Positions 8,403 to 17,214 of a stretch of 45,075 nt of DNA are shown in pieces. The DNA is from Candidatus Bathyarchaeota archaeon (GTDB taxonomy: Archaea > Thermoproteota > Bathyarchaeia > TCS64), in NCBI GenBank assembly GCA_016934355.1, contig JAFGTA010000098.1:1-45075 (forward strand). The letters are read 5' to 3'. Position 1 is the first letter of the stretch; the number at the start of each line of letters is the position of its first letter. A model generated the notes under the pieces. It was not told the origin of the DNA and ran no database searches. It was given only the letters and a program-made list of their open reading frames with translations. Made by a program: the position numbers and the translations under genes.

Positions 8403-9815
8403 GTGCAACCCAAACCTACGGTGAACGACATGGAGTACACACAGCTAAGAGAAAAGGTGCTTGAACGCATAAAGCCCGGCGAGGCAGACGAGAAACAGAT
8501 CGACGAGTTCACCACAGTGTTCGTCAAAGAGATCAACGCCCTCCTCAGGGAAGAGGGGCTCGACGCCGAAGCCGAGCTCCACGGCAGCGTCGCCCACGGC
8601 ACCTGGATAAGAGGCGGCCAGGACCTGGACGTGTTCATCGTGCTGGGCAGCGGCTACGAGAGAGACGACCTCCACCGGGTCCTCGAAGCGTTGAAGAGGC
8701 GGCTGGACGGCGACTACGTCGAGGCGTACGCCGAGCACCCCTACCTACAGGCCAGGGTAGATGGGTACAGCGTCGACCTCGTGCCATGCTTCAGGCTCGA
8801 GAAGGGAGGCAGGATAAAGTCGTCCACAGACAGGACGCCCCTCCACACCGGGTACCTCGCGGAGAGGCTTACAGACGAGGCGAGGGACGAGGTCAGGCTG
8901 CTGAAGCAGTTCACAGACGGCATAGGCGTCTACGGCGCCGAGATAAGGGTCAAAGGCTTCTCGGGTTACCTCTGTGAGCTACTGGTGCTCAGGTACGGCT
9001 CCTTCACTGGGCTTCTGGAGGCGGCGTCAACGTGGCGCCGAGGCACGGTCATCAGCCTCGAAGGGCAGGGGGAGCCCGCAGAGGCGTTCAAGGACCCGCT
9101 GGTCGTCGTCGACCCAGTGGACACGACGCGGAACGTCGCGTCGGCGCTGAGCCCCGAGTCACTCTGGACGTTCGTGGCCGCTGCGAGGGACTTCCTAGGT
9201 GAGCCGGAAGTCGGGTACTTCTTCCCGTCTGCGGAGGCGTCCAAGGAAGGCGTCCTCAGCCTCATGGATGGCAGGGGAAGCGACCTCGTGTTCCTCGTCG
9301 TGGAGGAGCACAGAGCCGAGGTGCCTGACTCGCTGTGGGGACAACTCCACAAGTCCCACGAGGCGTTGAGGAGCGCTCTCACAGTCGGAGGCTTCAAGGT
9401 GCTCAGGTCCACCGTGTGGAGCAACGAGGAGAACCGCCACGTATTCGTTTATGAGCTGGAGTCCGCGTCGATCTCGGGCGCCGTCAAGCACCTTGGCCCA
9501 CCTGTGGCGATGACGGCTAACTCCGAGAGCTTCCTAGCCAGACACGCTGGAAACGGTTCCACCGTGGCGGGCCCGTGGATAGAGGGAGACAGGTGGGCCG
9601 TGCTCAGCAAGAGGCAGTTCACTGAGGCTGGGGCGCTACTCACTGACAGGCTCGAGGACGGCGGCAGAGGCGTCGGGGTCTCCAAGAACCTGGCCGTGAG
9701 GGTGCTTCAGCACCACAGGGTTCTGCTCAACGGTGAGATCGGCGACTACCTCGGTGGAGGCTTCACGCTGCACCTACATAGATTCCTGAAAGGCAGGCCG
9801 CGCTGGTTTGAGTGA
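8403..9815 (+). CDS. cca: CCA tRNA nucleotidyltransferase, archaeal class I
   Basis: 470 aa, close to the usual 440-460. It adds or repairs the 3' CCA of tRNAs. The polymerase-beta-type catalytic motif GSVAHGTW (61-68) with D74 and D76 (DLDVF) and a third Asp in YSVDLVPCF are visible, followed by RLLKQFTDGIGVYGAEIRVKGFSGYLCELL, a signature of the archaeal class. The start is GTG 8403, or the ATG ten codons in. Its end overlaps the kinase start by 8 nt. Confidence 0.95.
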   Translation: MQPKPTVNDMEYTQLREKVLERIKPGEADEKQIDEFTTVFVKEINALLREEGLDAEAELHGSVAHGTWIRGGQDLDVFIVLGSGYERDDLHRVLEALKRRLDGDYVEAYAEHPYLQARVDGYSVDLVPCFRLEKGGRIKSSTDRTPLHTGYLAERLTDEARDEVRLLKQFTDGIGVYGAEIRVKGFSGYLCELLVLRYGSFTGLLEAASTWRRGTVISLEGQGEPAEAFKDPLVVVDPVDTTRNVASALSPESLWTFVAAARDFLGEPEVGYFFPSAEASKEGVLSLMDGRGSDLVFLVVEEHRAEVPDSLWGQLHKSHEALRSALTVGGFKVLRSTVWSNEENRHVFVYELESASISGAVKHLGPPVAMTANSESFLARHAGNGSTVAGPWIEGDRWAVLSKRQFTEAGALLTDRLEDGGRGVGVSKNLAVRVLQHHRVLLNGEIGDYLGGGFTLHLHRFLKGRPRWFE

Positions 9816-10563
9816 ACAGGTCCCGGTAGACAAGGTTCTCGACAACGATGTGGGTAGGTTCGTCTGCTGGCCCGTCCACGACGAAGAGGACGCCCTGCGC
9901 CGCGTTGAGCAGCTCAGGTGGCTTGGCGTCGAATCCCTCGGCCTCGGCGGCAGACACGCCATACTCGGCTACCCGCTGCTAGGGAAAGGCCACGTCGGTG
10001 TCGTGCTCCTCGGCGTCTGGCGGGGATGCGAGGCTGCCGTGAAGATCAGGCGCACAGACGCCGACAGGGTGTCCATGGAGGAGGAGGCGAGACTCCTCGG
10101 GCTGGCGAACGACGCGGGCGTCGGGCCAAAGCTGTACGCATTCTCCCGTGACGTGCTCATCATGGAGAGGCTGGCGGGCCCCTACTTCGGGGAGTGGGCG
10201 CGGGGCTACGGCGGCGACGCCGAGGAGTTCAGGGCTGTGGTGAGGGGGCTCCTCGACAAGGCGCGGAGCTTGGACAGGGCAGGCTTAGACCACGGCGAGC
10301 TCAACAGGATGAGGCGGCATTTCATAGTGACGGAGACGGGGGCAGAGATAATCGACTTCGAGTCGGCGAGCACCGTGCGGCGCGTCAGGAACCTGACGGC
10401 TTCGGTGCAGAGCATGTTCATGAGCAGACGGTTCTCCCCAGTTATGAAGCCTTGGTTCCAAGGTGTAGACGAGGAGCAGCTTCTGGAGGCGCTGAGACGG
10501 TACAAGGATGATCCCAGCGACGAAAAGTACCTAGGCGTCCTGGGGGCGCTGGGGCTGGAGTAG
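9808..10563 (+). CDS. RIO/Bud32-like serine/threonine kinase
   Basis: 251 aa with an atypical kinase core: glycine loop LGKGHVGVV, lysine in AAVKIRR, glutamate in MEEEARLL, hinge MERL, catalytic LDHGELNR, and DFE in place of DFG (IIDFESAS). The short core and DFE resemble Bud32/RIO-type kinases, but it lacks a Kae1 fusion and is not clearly either. TTG at 9808 overlaps the cca stop, so it is translationally coupled with tRNA processing genes. The C-terminal end converges with and overlaps the flavodoxin frame by 33 bp. Confidence 0.8.
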   Translation: MSEQVPVDKVLDNDVGRFVCWPVHDEEDALRRVEQLRWLGVESLGLGGRHAILGYPLLGKGHVGVVLLGVWRGCEAAVKIRRTDADRVSMEEEARLLGLANDAGVGPKLYAFSRDVLIMERLAGPYFGEWARGYGGDAEEFRAVVRGLLDKARSLDRAGLDHGELNRMRRHFIVTETGAEIIDFESASTVRRVRNLTASVQSMFMSRRFSPVMKPWFQGVDEEQLLEALRRYKDDPSDEKYLGVLGALGLE

Positions 10564-11023
10564 CGACTCTACGAAGCCCTCAAGCAGTTCGGTGTAGCCG
10601 CCGGACTTGGCCAGGCTCTCGTTTACTTCTAGGGTGGCCTTCGGCGCCTTGCCGCACAGCCTCTGCATGTCCTTGAAGGCGCCTCTCGATCCCTGAGCTT
10701 TCATTGTGCAGAGGAAAGCGACGGCCGGCAGCCTGCCAGCATGCTCCATCAGGTAGGCTTTGACGGGGGTTGCGAGGGTGCCAGCCCAGACGGGTGTGCC
10801 GACGACTATGAGATCGTAGGTCGAAGGCTCTCGCGTGGCGGGATTGATGGTGGGGTTTTTCACGCTCCGGGTCTCCAGGGCACTCTGGATGAACCTTATC
10901 ACGCCCCCCCCGGTCGCTGGGCTCTGTGATCTCCTCGGTGTCGGCTTCGAGCCTCTCGGCGACTGCCTTGGCTACGAGGCGGGTGTTCCCCGTCCTAGAG
11001 TAGTAGGCTACGAGGGTCTTCAT
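10531..11023 (-). pseudogene. flavodoxin-family protein, interrupted by a frameshift in a G run
   Basis: The N-terminal part (ATG 11023; MKTLVAYYSRTGNTRLVAKAV, the FMN phosphate-binding SRTGNT) and the C-terminal part (TYDLIVVGTPVWAGTLATPV, FLCTMKAQG) lie in different frames. Both fit one flavodoxin of about 163 aa. The switch falls in eight consecutive G residues on the minus strand (C run 10905-10912). Removing one G joins ...ITEPSDRGG to VIRFIQSALE. Product if intact: a soluble FMN electron carrier or menaquinone-dependent protoporphyrinogen oxidase-like protein. It may be a sequencing or assembly artefact rather than a real pseudogene. Confidence 0.8.
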
Positions 11024-11103
11024 CGAGTGTTCATCTGTTTTGGCTTTGTTAAGGTTTGGGGGTAAGGTTTAAACTGATGAGTGGTGTTCTATTGGTTCGC
11101 ACC

Positions 11104-11180
11104 GGGACCGTGGTCTAGTTTGGTAGGATCCGTGCTTGGGGTGCACGTGATCGAGAGTTCAAATCTCTCCGGTCCCACCA
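11104..11180 (+). tRNA. tRNA-Pro (anticodon GGG), CCA encoded
   Basis: The acceptor stem GGGACCG pairs with CGGTCCC. The anticodon stem CGTGC/GCACG encloses loop TTGGGGT with anticodon GGG. The T stem is GAGAG/CTCTC with loop TTCAAAT. Discriminator A11177 is followed by CCA at 11178-11180. No intron is visible. A TATA-like GTTTAAAC at 11068-11075 is at plausible promoter distance. Confidence 0.95.
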
Positions 11181-11223
11181 CTCGTACCTACACGTACCTT
11201 TCTCGTCGCGTCTGTGCCTCCTT

Positions 11224-11496
11224 CTAGATTTTCACAGCCTCTCTGAGCCGAATTGCGATCTGGTTTATCTCGTATGACACGCTGATCCTGTTCTCCTCGT
11301 TCAGCACGGGCACCTTGCTCACCAGGTCGGCTTTGAGCAGTATGCGGAGGTGCTTCTCGACGGTGGATCGTGGCATGCCGAGCTCCCTGCCGATGCGCCC
11401 CGGGTTCTTCACCCCACGTTCGATGGCCCCTAGGATGAGCTGCCTCGACTCGCTGCCCATCGCCTTGAACGCCTCGATATTATTGGCGAATATCAT
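11224..11496 (-). CDS. ArsR-like winged-helix transcriptional regulator
   Basis: 90 aa from ATG 11496. MIFANNIEAFKAMGSESRQLILGAI begins a typical ArsR winged helix; RIGRELGMPRSTVEKHLRILLKADLV is the helix-turn-helix. No metal-binding Cys pair is visible, so the ligand is unknown. I prefer this start over the longer frame because GGTGA lies about 10 nt upstream and a TATA-like tract (11515-11528) sits at promoter distance. It is divergent from the C45 acyltransferase gene, its possible target. Confidence 0.8.
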   Translation of the reverse strand: MIFANNIEAFKAMGSESRQLILGAIERGVKNPGRIGRELGMPRSTVEKHLRILLKADLVSKVPVLNEENRISVSYEINQIAIRLREAVKI

Positions 11497-11617
11497 CGTA
11501 TTGGTTTCACCTTTTAGTATATAATATACTCTGAGAAGATATAATATGCTCCAGAAATAATATAATTTCCCTTCGTAGCGGTACCAGCTTATACCGTGTG
11601 TGGAGTCACCGTACACC

Positions 11618-12595
11618 ATGCGTGAGGTGCACCTCGCCGGCTCGTACTACGATATGGGGCTGGCCTACGGGAAAATGCTGAAGGAGACGGGGTTCAGGCC
11701 CCCCGCAAAGAGCGAGAAGGAGCGGATACTCGCCTCCGAGTGCAGGGAGGTGGTCGAGGAGACGTTCCCCGAGGTGATCGACGAGATAAGGGGTGTCTCG
11801 GACGCCTCCGGGCTGGACTACGGGCGCCTATCAGACTTCATACTGGTCCACCCCATGATGTCGAGGGCGCCCGGCTGCACCTCGTTCGCCGTCAGCAGAG
11901 GCGGCGAGACGTGGACCGGGCGCAACTACGACATGTACTACTGGCTCAAGGAGAGCCTTGAGAGCTACTACACCGAGCCTGAGGGGGGCTACAGGAGCCT
12001 TGGGCAGACCGACATCCTCGTAGGCCGCGAGGACGGTGTGAACGAGAAGGGTCTACACGCGGCCCTACACGGCGTCCCCAGCTGCTACGCGCCGGGCGTC
12101 CACTTCTGGATCAGCGTCAGGTACATCCTGGACAGGTGCAGTGACGTCGAGGAGGCTGTCGGGTACCTTGAGGAGACCCGGCCCCACTGCGGGTTCATGG
12201 TCCTCCTAGCCGATCGATCCGGGACCATGGCTGTTGCCGAGATCCACCCGGAGAAGACAAGGGTACGGTGGGCCGAGGAAGACTGCATAGTCGCGACAAA
12301 CCACCTCAACCACCCCGAGATGCTGGGGCACACGGTCATCGAGCCTCCTGATTCAAGGCCCAGGTACCAAAAGTGCGTCGAGGAACTCGGCAAGGTCGGC
12401 GACGTCGACGATAAGATGCTCCAGGGTATACTCAGCGGGCACGACGGCCTAGTCTGTAGCCACCTGGATGAACACGGAGTCGGGACTCTCTACTCCACCG
12501 TGACGAGCCTGGACACGCTCCGGGTCTGGAGGGCGGTGGACCACCCGTGCTCAAACCCGTATAGGTTAGACGAACGTCTCAAGAGAAACCGTTGA
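11618..12595 (+). CDS. C45-family autoproteolytic acyltransferase/hydrolase
   Basis: About 325 aa. RAPGCTSFAV contains the cysteine (C87 from this start) that becomes the N-terminal nucleophile after self-cleavage in the acyl-CoA:6-aminopenicillanate acyltransferase/peptidase C45 family. GRNYDMYYW and NEKGLHAALHG are further family blocks, and ATNHLNHPEM follows. The actual substrate, probably an amide or peptide, is unknown. An upstream GTG at 11600 would add six residues. No signal peptide is seen. Divergently arranged with the winged-helix regulator. Confidence 0.85.
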   Translation: MREVHLAGSYYDMGLAYGKMLKETGFRPPAKSEKERILASECREVVEETFPEVIDEIRGVSDASGLDYGRLSDFILVHPMMSRAPGCTSFAVSRGGETWTGRNYDMYYWLKESLESYYTEPEGGYRSLGQTDILVGREDGVNEKGLHAALHGVPSCYAPGVHFWISVRYILDRCSDVEEAVGYLEETRPHCGFMVLLADRSGTMAVAEIHPEKTRVRWAEEDCIVATNHLNHPEMLGHTVIEPPDSRPRYQKCVEELGKVGDVDDKMLQGILSGHDGLVCSHLDEHGVGTLYSTVTSLDTLRVWRAVDHPCSNPYRLDERLKRNR

Positions 12596-12616
12596 ATCGT
12601 GCCTGGGCTAGCTCAT

Positions 12617-13603
12617 CTATTCCTCGAAGCGTAGCTTAGCGATGGCGATGCCGCTCTCCCCAGCCACAGCGTAGAGCAGGTAGATGTCGCCGCCTTCGAC
12701 GTATATCGCCGGGTCTCTGAGTTGGTTTACGTGGCCGTAGGCGACGCTTCGGACAGAGGGCTCCAGCGGCGCGTCGGCGCCCTCCCAGTCGGTTTCTGGG
12801 CGAAGCACCTCAGATGCAACTGTTTCCCGCCAGTCTTCCCAGTCCCCCGATAGGTCGATGGTGCTCAGCAGGATTCGTTCAGGCGTGTGCCCCACCTGAG
12901 TCCAGAACACGTACAAGGTTTCGCTCCGTTTCAGGAGCGCGGCGTGCCGCATGTCGGGGTTAAACAGCAGGGGGCCCTCTTCGAAGCCTGTCAGCGGCGC
13001 ATGTGAGCGGTAGAGCTGCCCCGGCATGGCCAGCGCGTAGGTGTAGCCGTCGTGGTTGAAGGCTCGCCAGTAGCTTCGGCCCAGCACCTCGGGTCTGGCC
13101 GTGAAGCTTACGCCGTCACGCGAGGTCGCCACCCTGGTCACCTGGCTGCCGAAGGACTCCAGTCCGTGGTAGTACATGGTGAACCGCTTGTTCTCGTCGT
13201 CGATGTGGACGTCGGGTGACGCGATGTGGGGCCAGGTCATCTCCTTGACGAGGTCATGCCCCAGCCCATCCAGTTTGAAGCCCATCGACTTTACGCGTGC
13301 CGTGACGGCGTCAACCTGTCCCTGTGTTGCCTCGGGGGGCTCGACCCGGAAATGGGATTCGGGCAGCTGTAGGCTTCCCGGCGGGTAGACTGTCCATGGC
13401 CCCGTTAGGCTGTCTGCGTAGGCGAGCCGGATGTGGCTTCCTTTGTGGTGGGCGAAGTAGAGGTAGTAGCGGCCCAGCGGGTCCTTTATCCAGTCTGGTA
13501 CTCGGATGAGGGACGGCCCCTGGATGTTCGCTCCGATGCTGGGATGCGCGGCTTCCGTGATGATCGGGTGGTCGAGCAGTCTTTCTATACGGACGGTTAC
13601 CAT
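12617..13603 (-). CDS. five-bladed beta-propeller glycosidase-like protein (GH43/GH32 clan type)
   Basis: About 328 aa. GPSLIRVPDWIKDPLGRYYLYFAHHKGSHIRLAYADSLTGPW has the look of family 43/32/68 propeller enzymes, with Asp in the first blade, SPDVHIDDENKRFTMYYHG in the second and QLRDPAIYVEGGDIYLLYA near the end. The exact catalytic triad is not confirmed and the substrate is unknown. I chose ATG 13603 because a TATA-like box (13629-13636) lies 25 nt upstream; ATGs further upstream (13615, 13624) would precede the predicted transcription start. No signal peptide, so probably intracellular. Confidence 0.75.
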   Translation of the reverse strand: MVTVRIERLLDHPIITEAAHPSIGANIQGPSLIRVPDWIKDPLGRYYLYFAHHKGSHIRLAYADSLTGPWTVYPPGSLQLPESHFRVEPPEATQGQVDAVTARVKSMGFKLDGLGHDLVKEMTWPHIASPDVHIDDENKRFTMYYHGLESFGSQVTRVATSRDGVSFTARPEVLGRSYWRAFNHDGYTYALAMPGQLYRSHAPLTGFEEGPLLFNPDMRHAALLKRSETLYVFWTQVGHTPERILLSTIDLSGDWEDWRETVASEVLRPETDWEGADAPLEPSVRSVAYGHVNQLRDPAIYVEGGDIYLLYAVAGESGIAIAKLRFEE

Positions 13604-13624
13604 CTCCGTATTCATCCCTTGCAC

Positions 13625-13650
13625 GGGTCATAAAATTGTCGTATGCGGAT
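13625..13650 (-). promoter_or_regulatory. probable TATA promoter of the propeller gene
   Basis: Minus-strand CGACAATTTTATG (13629-13641). The ATTTTATG box resembles the island element but lacks its ATCATCGAT extension. This suggests that an (A/T)TTTTATC/G box is the general promoter form of this genome. Confidence 0.5.
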
Positions 13651-13728
13651 TTTATGGGCGACGCCGAGGTCGTAGAGGCCGAGGGTGGCCTGCAGGCATA
13701 CGGCAGCGGAGCCCATGGCTAAACGATT

Positions 13729-14907
13729 CTAGTCTTCAGACCTGCCTTTTAATAGGGATATGATTGGTAGAGCCAGCGCCGTTGAGAGCGCCGCGAACAG
13801 GAACGGCGCGGTCGAGGAGAAGTTGCCGTACAGGTAGCCTCCTATCAGTGGTCCTACGGTGAACCCCAGCCTCAGTCCGGTGGCGTTTATCCCGAAGCCT
13901 GCGCCTTGGAGCTCGCGGGGCACTTTCGTGGACAGCGTCGTCAGGTTGCTGGGCCAGGTGACGCTCCAGAGGCCCGTCGCCAGCGCGTACAGGCCGAGCA
14001 GCAGCATCCAGTTGTCTGTGAAGCCCCACAGGGCGTAGAAGACGGGGATCACGGCGGTGCACACGAGCAGTATCCTCTTGGGGTCGTACCTGTCGGCCAG
14101 CCTGCCGCTGGGGATCTGGGTGACAAGCGTCACAAGGTTGGACGCCGTGAAGAACAGTCCTATGGTGAACGGCGTCAGCCCGTAGACCTCGGCCAGGTAC
14201 AGGGGTACCACCAGGTTCACGGCTCCTATGGCCGTGGTCATGAGGAACGGCGCCGCGCACATGACGAACAGCACCCTCAGGGTGTCCCTCTCAAGCAGTC
14301 GCCTCATGTCGGGCGCCTTCCTCGCCTCCCCGGGCTCCCTCTCCCTCCCCCTGATCATCAGAGCGGGTACGAGGCTCACGGCGCTCACCGCCGCGGACAC
14401 TAGGTAGACCATCCTCCAGCCCGTGGCCTCCACGATGAGGCCGCTCACCACGGGGCTGATGATCCCGGTTATCGGCCAAGCCATGTTCATCAACCCGAAC
14501 AGCAGGGCCCTGTTCTGCAACGTGGCGTTCTCGGAGACCATGGCCATCCGCGTAGGCACAAAGAAGGCGCCCACGAGGCTGTAGGCCACGTATAGCGGCA
14601 GGACGGCGCCCCAGCTCCCAGAGTAAGCCATGAGGTAGACGACCACGGCCCCTACCACAGCGTTCAGTGCCAGGAACAGCCGTTTGCTGAACCTGTCTAC
14701 GACGACGCCTGAAGGGAACATGAGCAGCGTTGACGCCAGATTACCCGCGGACACGACATACGCGGCCTCGGCCTCGCCGGCTCCCAATGTTCCCAGGAAC
14801 AGGGGGAACAGTGGGTTTATCATCTGCATGGAAAGCCCGAAAGCGATGTTCACCATGAACAGGAGAGCCAGGTCCCTGCTGATGCTCTTAAACATAACAG
14901 GCATCAT
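13729..14907 (-). CDS. MFS transporter
   Basis: 392 aa with about twelve hydrophobic helices. The loop motif GVVVDRFSKRLFLA after helix 2 and GRLADRYDPKRILL after helix 8 are the paired MFS signature (G-x-x-x-D-R-x-x-x-R). FGINATGLRLGFTVGPLIGGYLYG lies in the later half. It resembles multidrug or sugar efflux members, but the substrate is not readable. The first three Met codons (14907, 14904, 14895) are alternatives; MFKSISRDLALLF could be the true N-terminus. Confidence 0.9.
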   Translation of the reverse strand: MMPVMFKSISRDLALLFMVNIAFGLSMQMINPLFPLFLGTLGAGEAEAAYVVSAGNLASTLLMFPSGVVVDRFSKRLFLALNAVVGAVVVYLMAYSGSWGAVLPLYVAYSLVGAFFVPTRMAMVSENATLQNRALLFGLMNMAWPITGIISPVVSGLIVEATGWRMVYLVSAAVSAVSLVPALMIRGREREPGEARKAPDMRRLLERDTLRVLFVMCAAPFLMTTAIGAVNLVVPLYLAEVYGLTPFTIGLFFTASNLVTLVTQIPSGRLADRYDPKRILLVCTAVIPVFYALWGFTDNWMLLLGLYALATGLWSVTWPSNLTTLSTKVPRELQGAGFGINATGLRLGFTVGPLIGGYLYGNFSSTAPFLFAALSTALALPIISLLKGRSED

Positions 14908-15078
14908 GAGATGAGCTCCCCGTGATAAACCTAACCCCGAGGCTGATGGGTTTCTAGCTCTGCAGCTCGTGAATCAGTACACGCAGCGAAAACATGGCTT
15001 ACATGGGCGCGACTTGTTCGTGCTGTGTGCACTGGAAAGCCTTTTAGTTGAGTTAAAACCGTGTGTAAATGGTTTATT

Positions 15079-15252
15079 ATGCCGAATAGGAGAGAGCATG
15101 ACCATCTGGTCTCGAAGATCGTCGCCATGAACGTGTCTCGTGCGAGAGCTGAGAAGATCGTTTCCGGTCTGAGTGATAGTCAGATTTCCCGGGCCTTGAA
15201 CGACGCCTCTGCTCTTAAAGCGATCATCGACATACCCAGTAGGACCAAGTAG
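15079..15252 (+). CDS. small uncharacterised protein, 57 aa
   Basis: MPNRREHDHLVSKIVAMNVSRARAEKIVSGLSDSQISRALNDASALKAIIDIPSRTK split over the 20-residue limit would show a basic start and two amphipathic helices; key parts are RREHDHLV, SRARAEKIVSGL and SQISRALNDA. I do not recognise a family. Codon use looks gene-like and it stands alone between MFS and the phosphatase. A longer frame from 15061 is less likely. TTTTAGTTGAG about 40 nt upstream is at best a weak promoter. Confidence 0.5.
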   Translation: MPNRREHDHLVSKIVAMNVSRARAEKIVSGLSDSQISRALNDASALKAIIDIPSRTK

Positions 15253-15289
15253 TGACGGCCTAGTTCACGCCAATGTTTGGGTGATTAAG

Positions 15290-15300
15290 GCTTTAAACGT
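15290..15300 (+). promoter_or_regulatory. TATA box that decides the start of the phosphatase gene
   Basis: CTTTAAAC (15291-15298) ends 23 nt before ATG 15322. This is the same spacing seen at the island promoters, and it predicts a leaderless mRNA starting at that ATG rather than at 15313. Confidence 0.5.
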
Positions 15301-15321
15301 CTAACAGTAAATATGTTTTTG

Positions 15322-16794
15322 ATGAAAACCAAGAAGTTCACCATTCTTCACTCGAACGATATGCACGGAGACTTTCTGGCGGAGATGCAGGGCGCCGAGG
15401 GGAACCTGATCGGCGGCCTGTCTCTCCTCTCGGGGTACATCAACAAGGTGCGGAGGGAAGAGGAAAACGTGTTGTTCGTCATCGCGGGCGACATGGTTCA
15501 GGGCTCGTTGATTGACTCCGAGTATAAGGGCATCTCCACCATCGAGATAATGAACTACCTGGCCCCAGACGTGGTGGCCCTCGGTAACCATGAGTTTGAC
15601 TATGGTCTGCCGCATCTCCTCTTCCTGGAGAAGATGGCGAACTTTCCCATCGTGAACGCCAACCTCTACATCAAGCAGTATAACAAGAGGCTGATGAGTC
15701 CGTACATCATCCTGAAGAAAGCCGGGTTCGACATCCTCTTCACGGGCATCATCACCGAGAAGGTCATGGACTCCATAAAGCAGGATGAGCTCATAGGCAG
15801 CTTCGTCTCATTGGAGGACGCCAGCAGGGAGGTGGGTAAGATCACTAACGCGTACAAGAACGACGACATCGACCTAACCATCCTGTTGACTCACATCGGG
15901 TTCGAGTCGGACATCGAGCTGGCGAGCCTCCTGCGGAAAGAGTGGGGCGTGGACATCATAATCGGCGGCCACTCCCACACGGTGCTTGAGAAGCCGTACG
16001 AGGAGAACGGCGTGCTGATTGCTCAAGCCGGCGTGGGCACCGACCAGATAGGCCGTTTCGACATCGTGGTTGACGATGATACCAACAGCGTCGTCGAGTA
16101 TACGTGGCGTCTCATTCCTATAGACGATAAGCTGGCTGAGCCCGACCATAAGCTGCAGGAGTTCATCGGCTCTTTCAAGGAGGAGGTGGACAGGAAGTAC
16201 AACACCATCGTCTGCAAACTCGCCACGGTTCACACTCACCCCGCGAGAGAGCGGGAGACGTCCTTGGGTAACCTCGTTGCCGACGCCTTCGCGGACGTCG
16301 CTGGATGCGACGTGATGCTTGTGGGGAGCGGGTCCATCAGGAGCGACGAGATGGGCCCAGTCGTCACGTTGAGTGATCTGCTGAGCTGCTTCCCCTACGA
16401 CGACGTCTTGACGAGGTACACCGTCGGCGGCGGCAGGCTGCGGGGGATATTCAGCCATATTATGAGAGCCGAGAACAGGAACTCTGAGGGCGAGTGCTAC
16501 CAGGTTAACGGGAGGGTGAGGGCGGTCTACGACGACGGGTTGCATGAACTTGTAGAGCTCACGGTGGACGGGGACGCGGTGGCTGACGCGGGGTCGTACA
16601 CCATCTGCCTGCAGGGGTATCACTTCAGCAACTCTGCCAGCTACCTGAACATATCCAACGAGGAGCTCATGAAGTCTGGGCGGTCACGGGTGGTAAGCAC
16701 CTCGGCGAAGGAGGTGCTGGAGGAGTATCTGCGTAACAACCAGAACATCGGCAGGTCTCTGGAGGGCAGGATGACTTATCTCCCCGATGAATGA
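15322..16794 (+). CDS. bifunctional metallophosphatase/5'-nucleotidase family protein
   Basis: About 490 aa. The N-terminal metallophosphoesterase domain shows ILHSNDMHGD, IAGDMVQG, ALGNHEFDYG and IIGGHSHT (metal ligands Asp, His, Asn). The C-terminal 5'-nucleotidase domain shows ETSLGNLVADAFADVAGCDVMLVGSGSIR and YTICLQGYHFSNS, which form the nucleoside pocket. Family members remove phosphate from nucleotides or related esters. Unlike most relatives there is no signal peptide, so it is probably cytoplasmic. The start is chosen from the TATA spacing. Confidence 0.88.
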   Translation: MKTKKFTILHSNDMHGDFLAEMQGAEGNLIGGLSLLSGYINKVRREEENVLFVIAGDMVQGSLIDSEYKGISTIEIMNYLAPDVVALGNHEFDYGLPHLLFLEKMANFPIVNANLYIKQYNKRLMSPYIILKKAGFDILFTGIITEKVMDSIKQDELIGSFVSLEDASREVGKITNAYKNDDIDLTILLTHIGFESDIELASLLRKEWGVDIIIGGHSHTVLEKPYEENGVLIAQAGVGTDQIGRFDIVVDDDTNSVVEYTWRLIPIDDKLAEPDHKLQEFIGSFKEEVDRKYNTIVCKLATVHTHPARERETSLGNLVADAFADVAGCDVMLVGSGSIRSDEMGPVVTLSDLLSCFPYDDVLTRYTVGGGRLRGIFSHIMRAENRNSEGECYQVNGRVRAVYDDGLHELVELTVDGDAVADAGSYTICLQGYHFSNSASYLNISNEELMKSGRSRVVSTSAKEVLEEYLRNNQNIGRSLEGRMTYLPDE

Positions 16795-16855
16795 CTTCGC
16801 GTCGGCATACAGTTCTCGGGGGGAACGGGTTCCGGGGGCTTGGGTTCATTCTGCT

Positions 16856-16900
16856 CCACTCTCACCTTCCTCCACCTCCATATGCTGGGGAACCCTTATC
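16856..16900 (+). promoter_or_regulatory. upstream region conserved with 42387-42431, promoter of small protein gene
   Basis: A 45-bp block matches the region at 42387-42431 with about five differences, including the identical ATGCTGGGGAACCCTTATC (16882-16900). The CCCTTATC box ends 24 nt before the GTG start in both copies, fitting an archaeal BRE/TATA and leaderless transcription. Confidence 0.6.
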
Positions 16901-16924
16901 TGGTGTCTCCGGTGCATCGTCTCC

Positions 16925-17107
16925 GTGAGGAAGCGCGGCATCATCCCTATTCACCTCAGGGTTACCACTCTAGACGAGTTCATAGGGGTCAAGTCAAGCC
17001 ACGCCGCGAGGCGGCTAAGCCTCGCGGAGATGAGGAGGAAAGCTAGGGAGTGGGTGGAGTCCACCGAGGGGGTGCAGACGGATAACCGGGATGAGGGTGG
17101 TGGATGA
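16925..17107 (+). CDS. small basic protein, copy 1 of a two-member family (60 aa)
   Basis: GTG start; MRKRGIIPIHLRVTTLDEF, then SSHAARRLSLAEMRRKAREW and STEGVQT. Copy 2 at 42456-42626 shares MRKR-IPIHLRVT-LDEF, the SS and RR positions and STEGV-T. Synonymous differences between the copies and a shared promoter support translation. Charged and helical; no Cys, no membrane segment. I do not recognise it. The longer open frame from 16787 reads through the promoter and is not used. Confidence 0.7.
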   Translation: MRKRGIIPIHLRVTTLDEFIGVKSSHAARRLSLAEMRRKAREWVESTEGVQTDNRDEGGG

Positions 17108-17214
17108 CGAGGTCATACTCATCGGTTTAGTTTAACCCAGCATTATCGATCGGTTTACAGGACTTTTTTTGATGGAATGTTATTTACTTTCGGGGGTCGG
17201 TTTATTCTCTGGAG

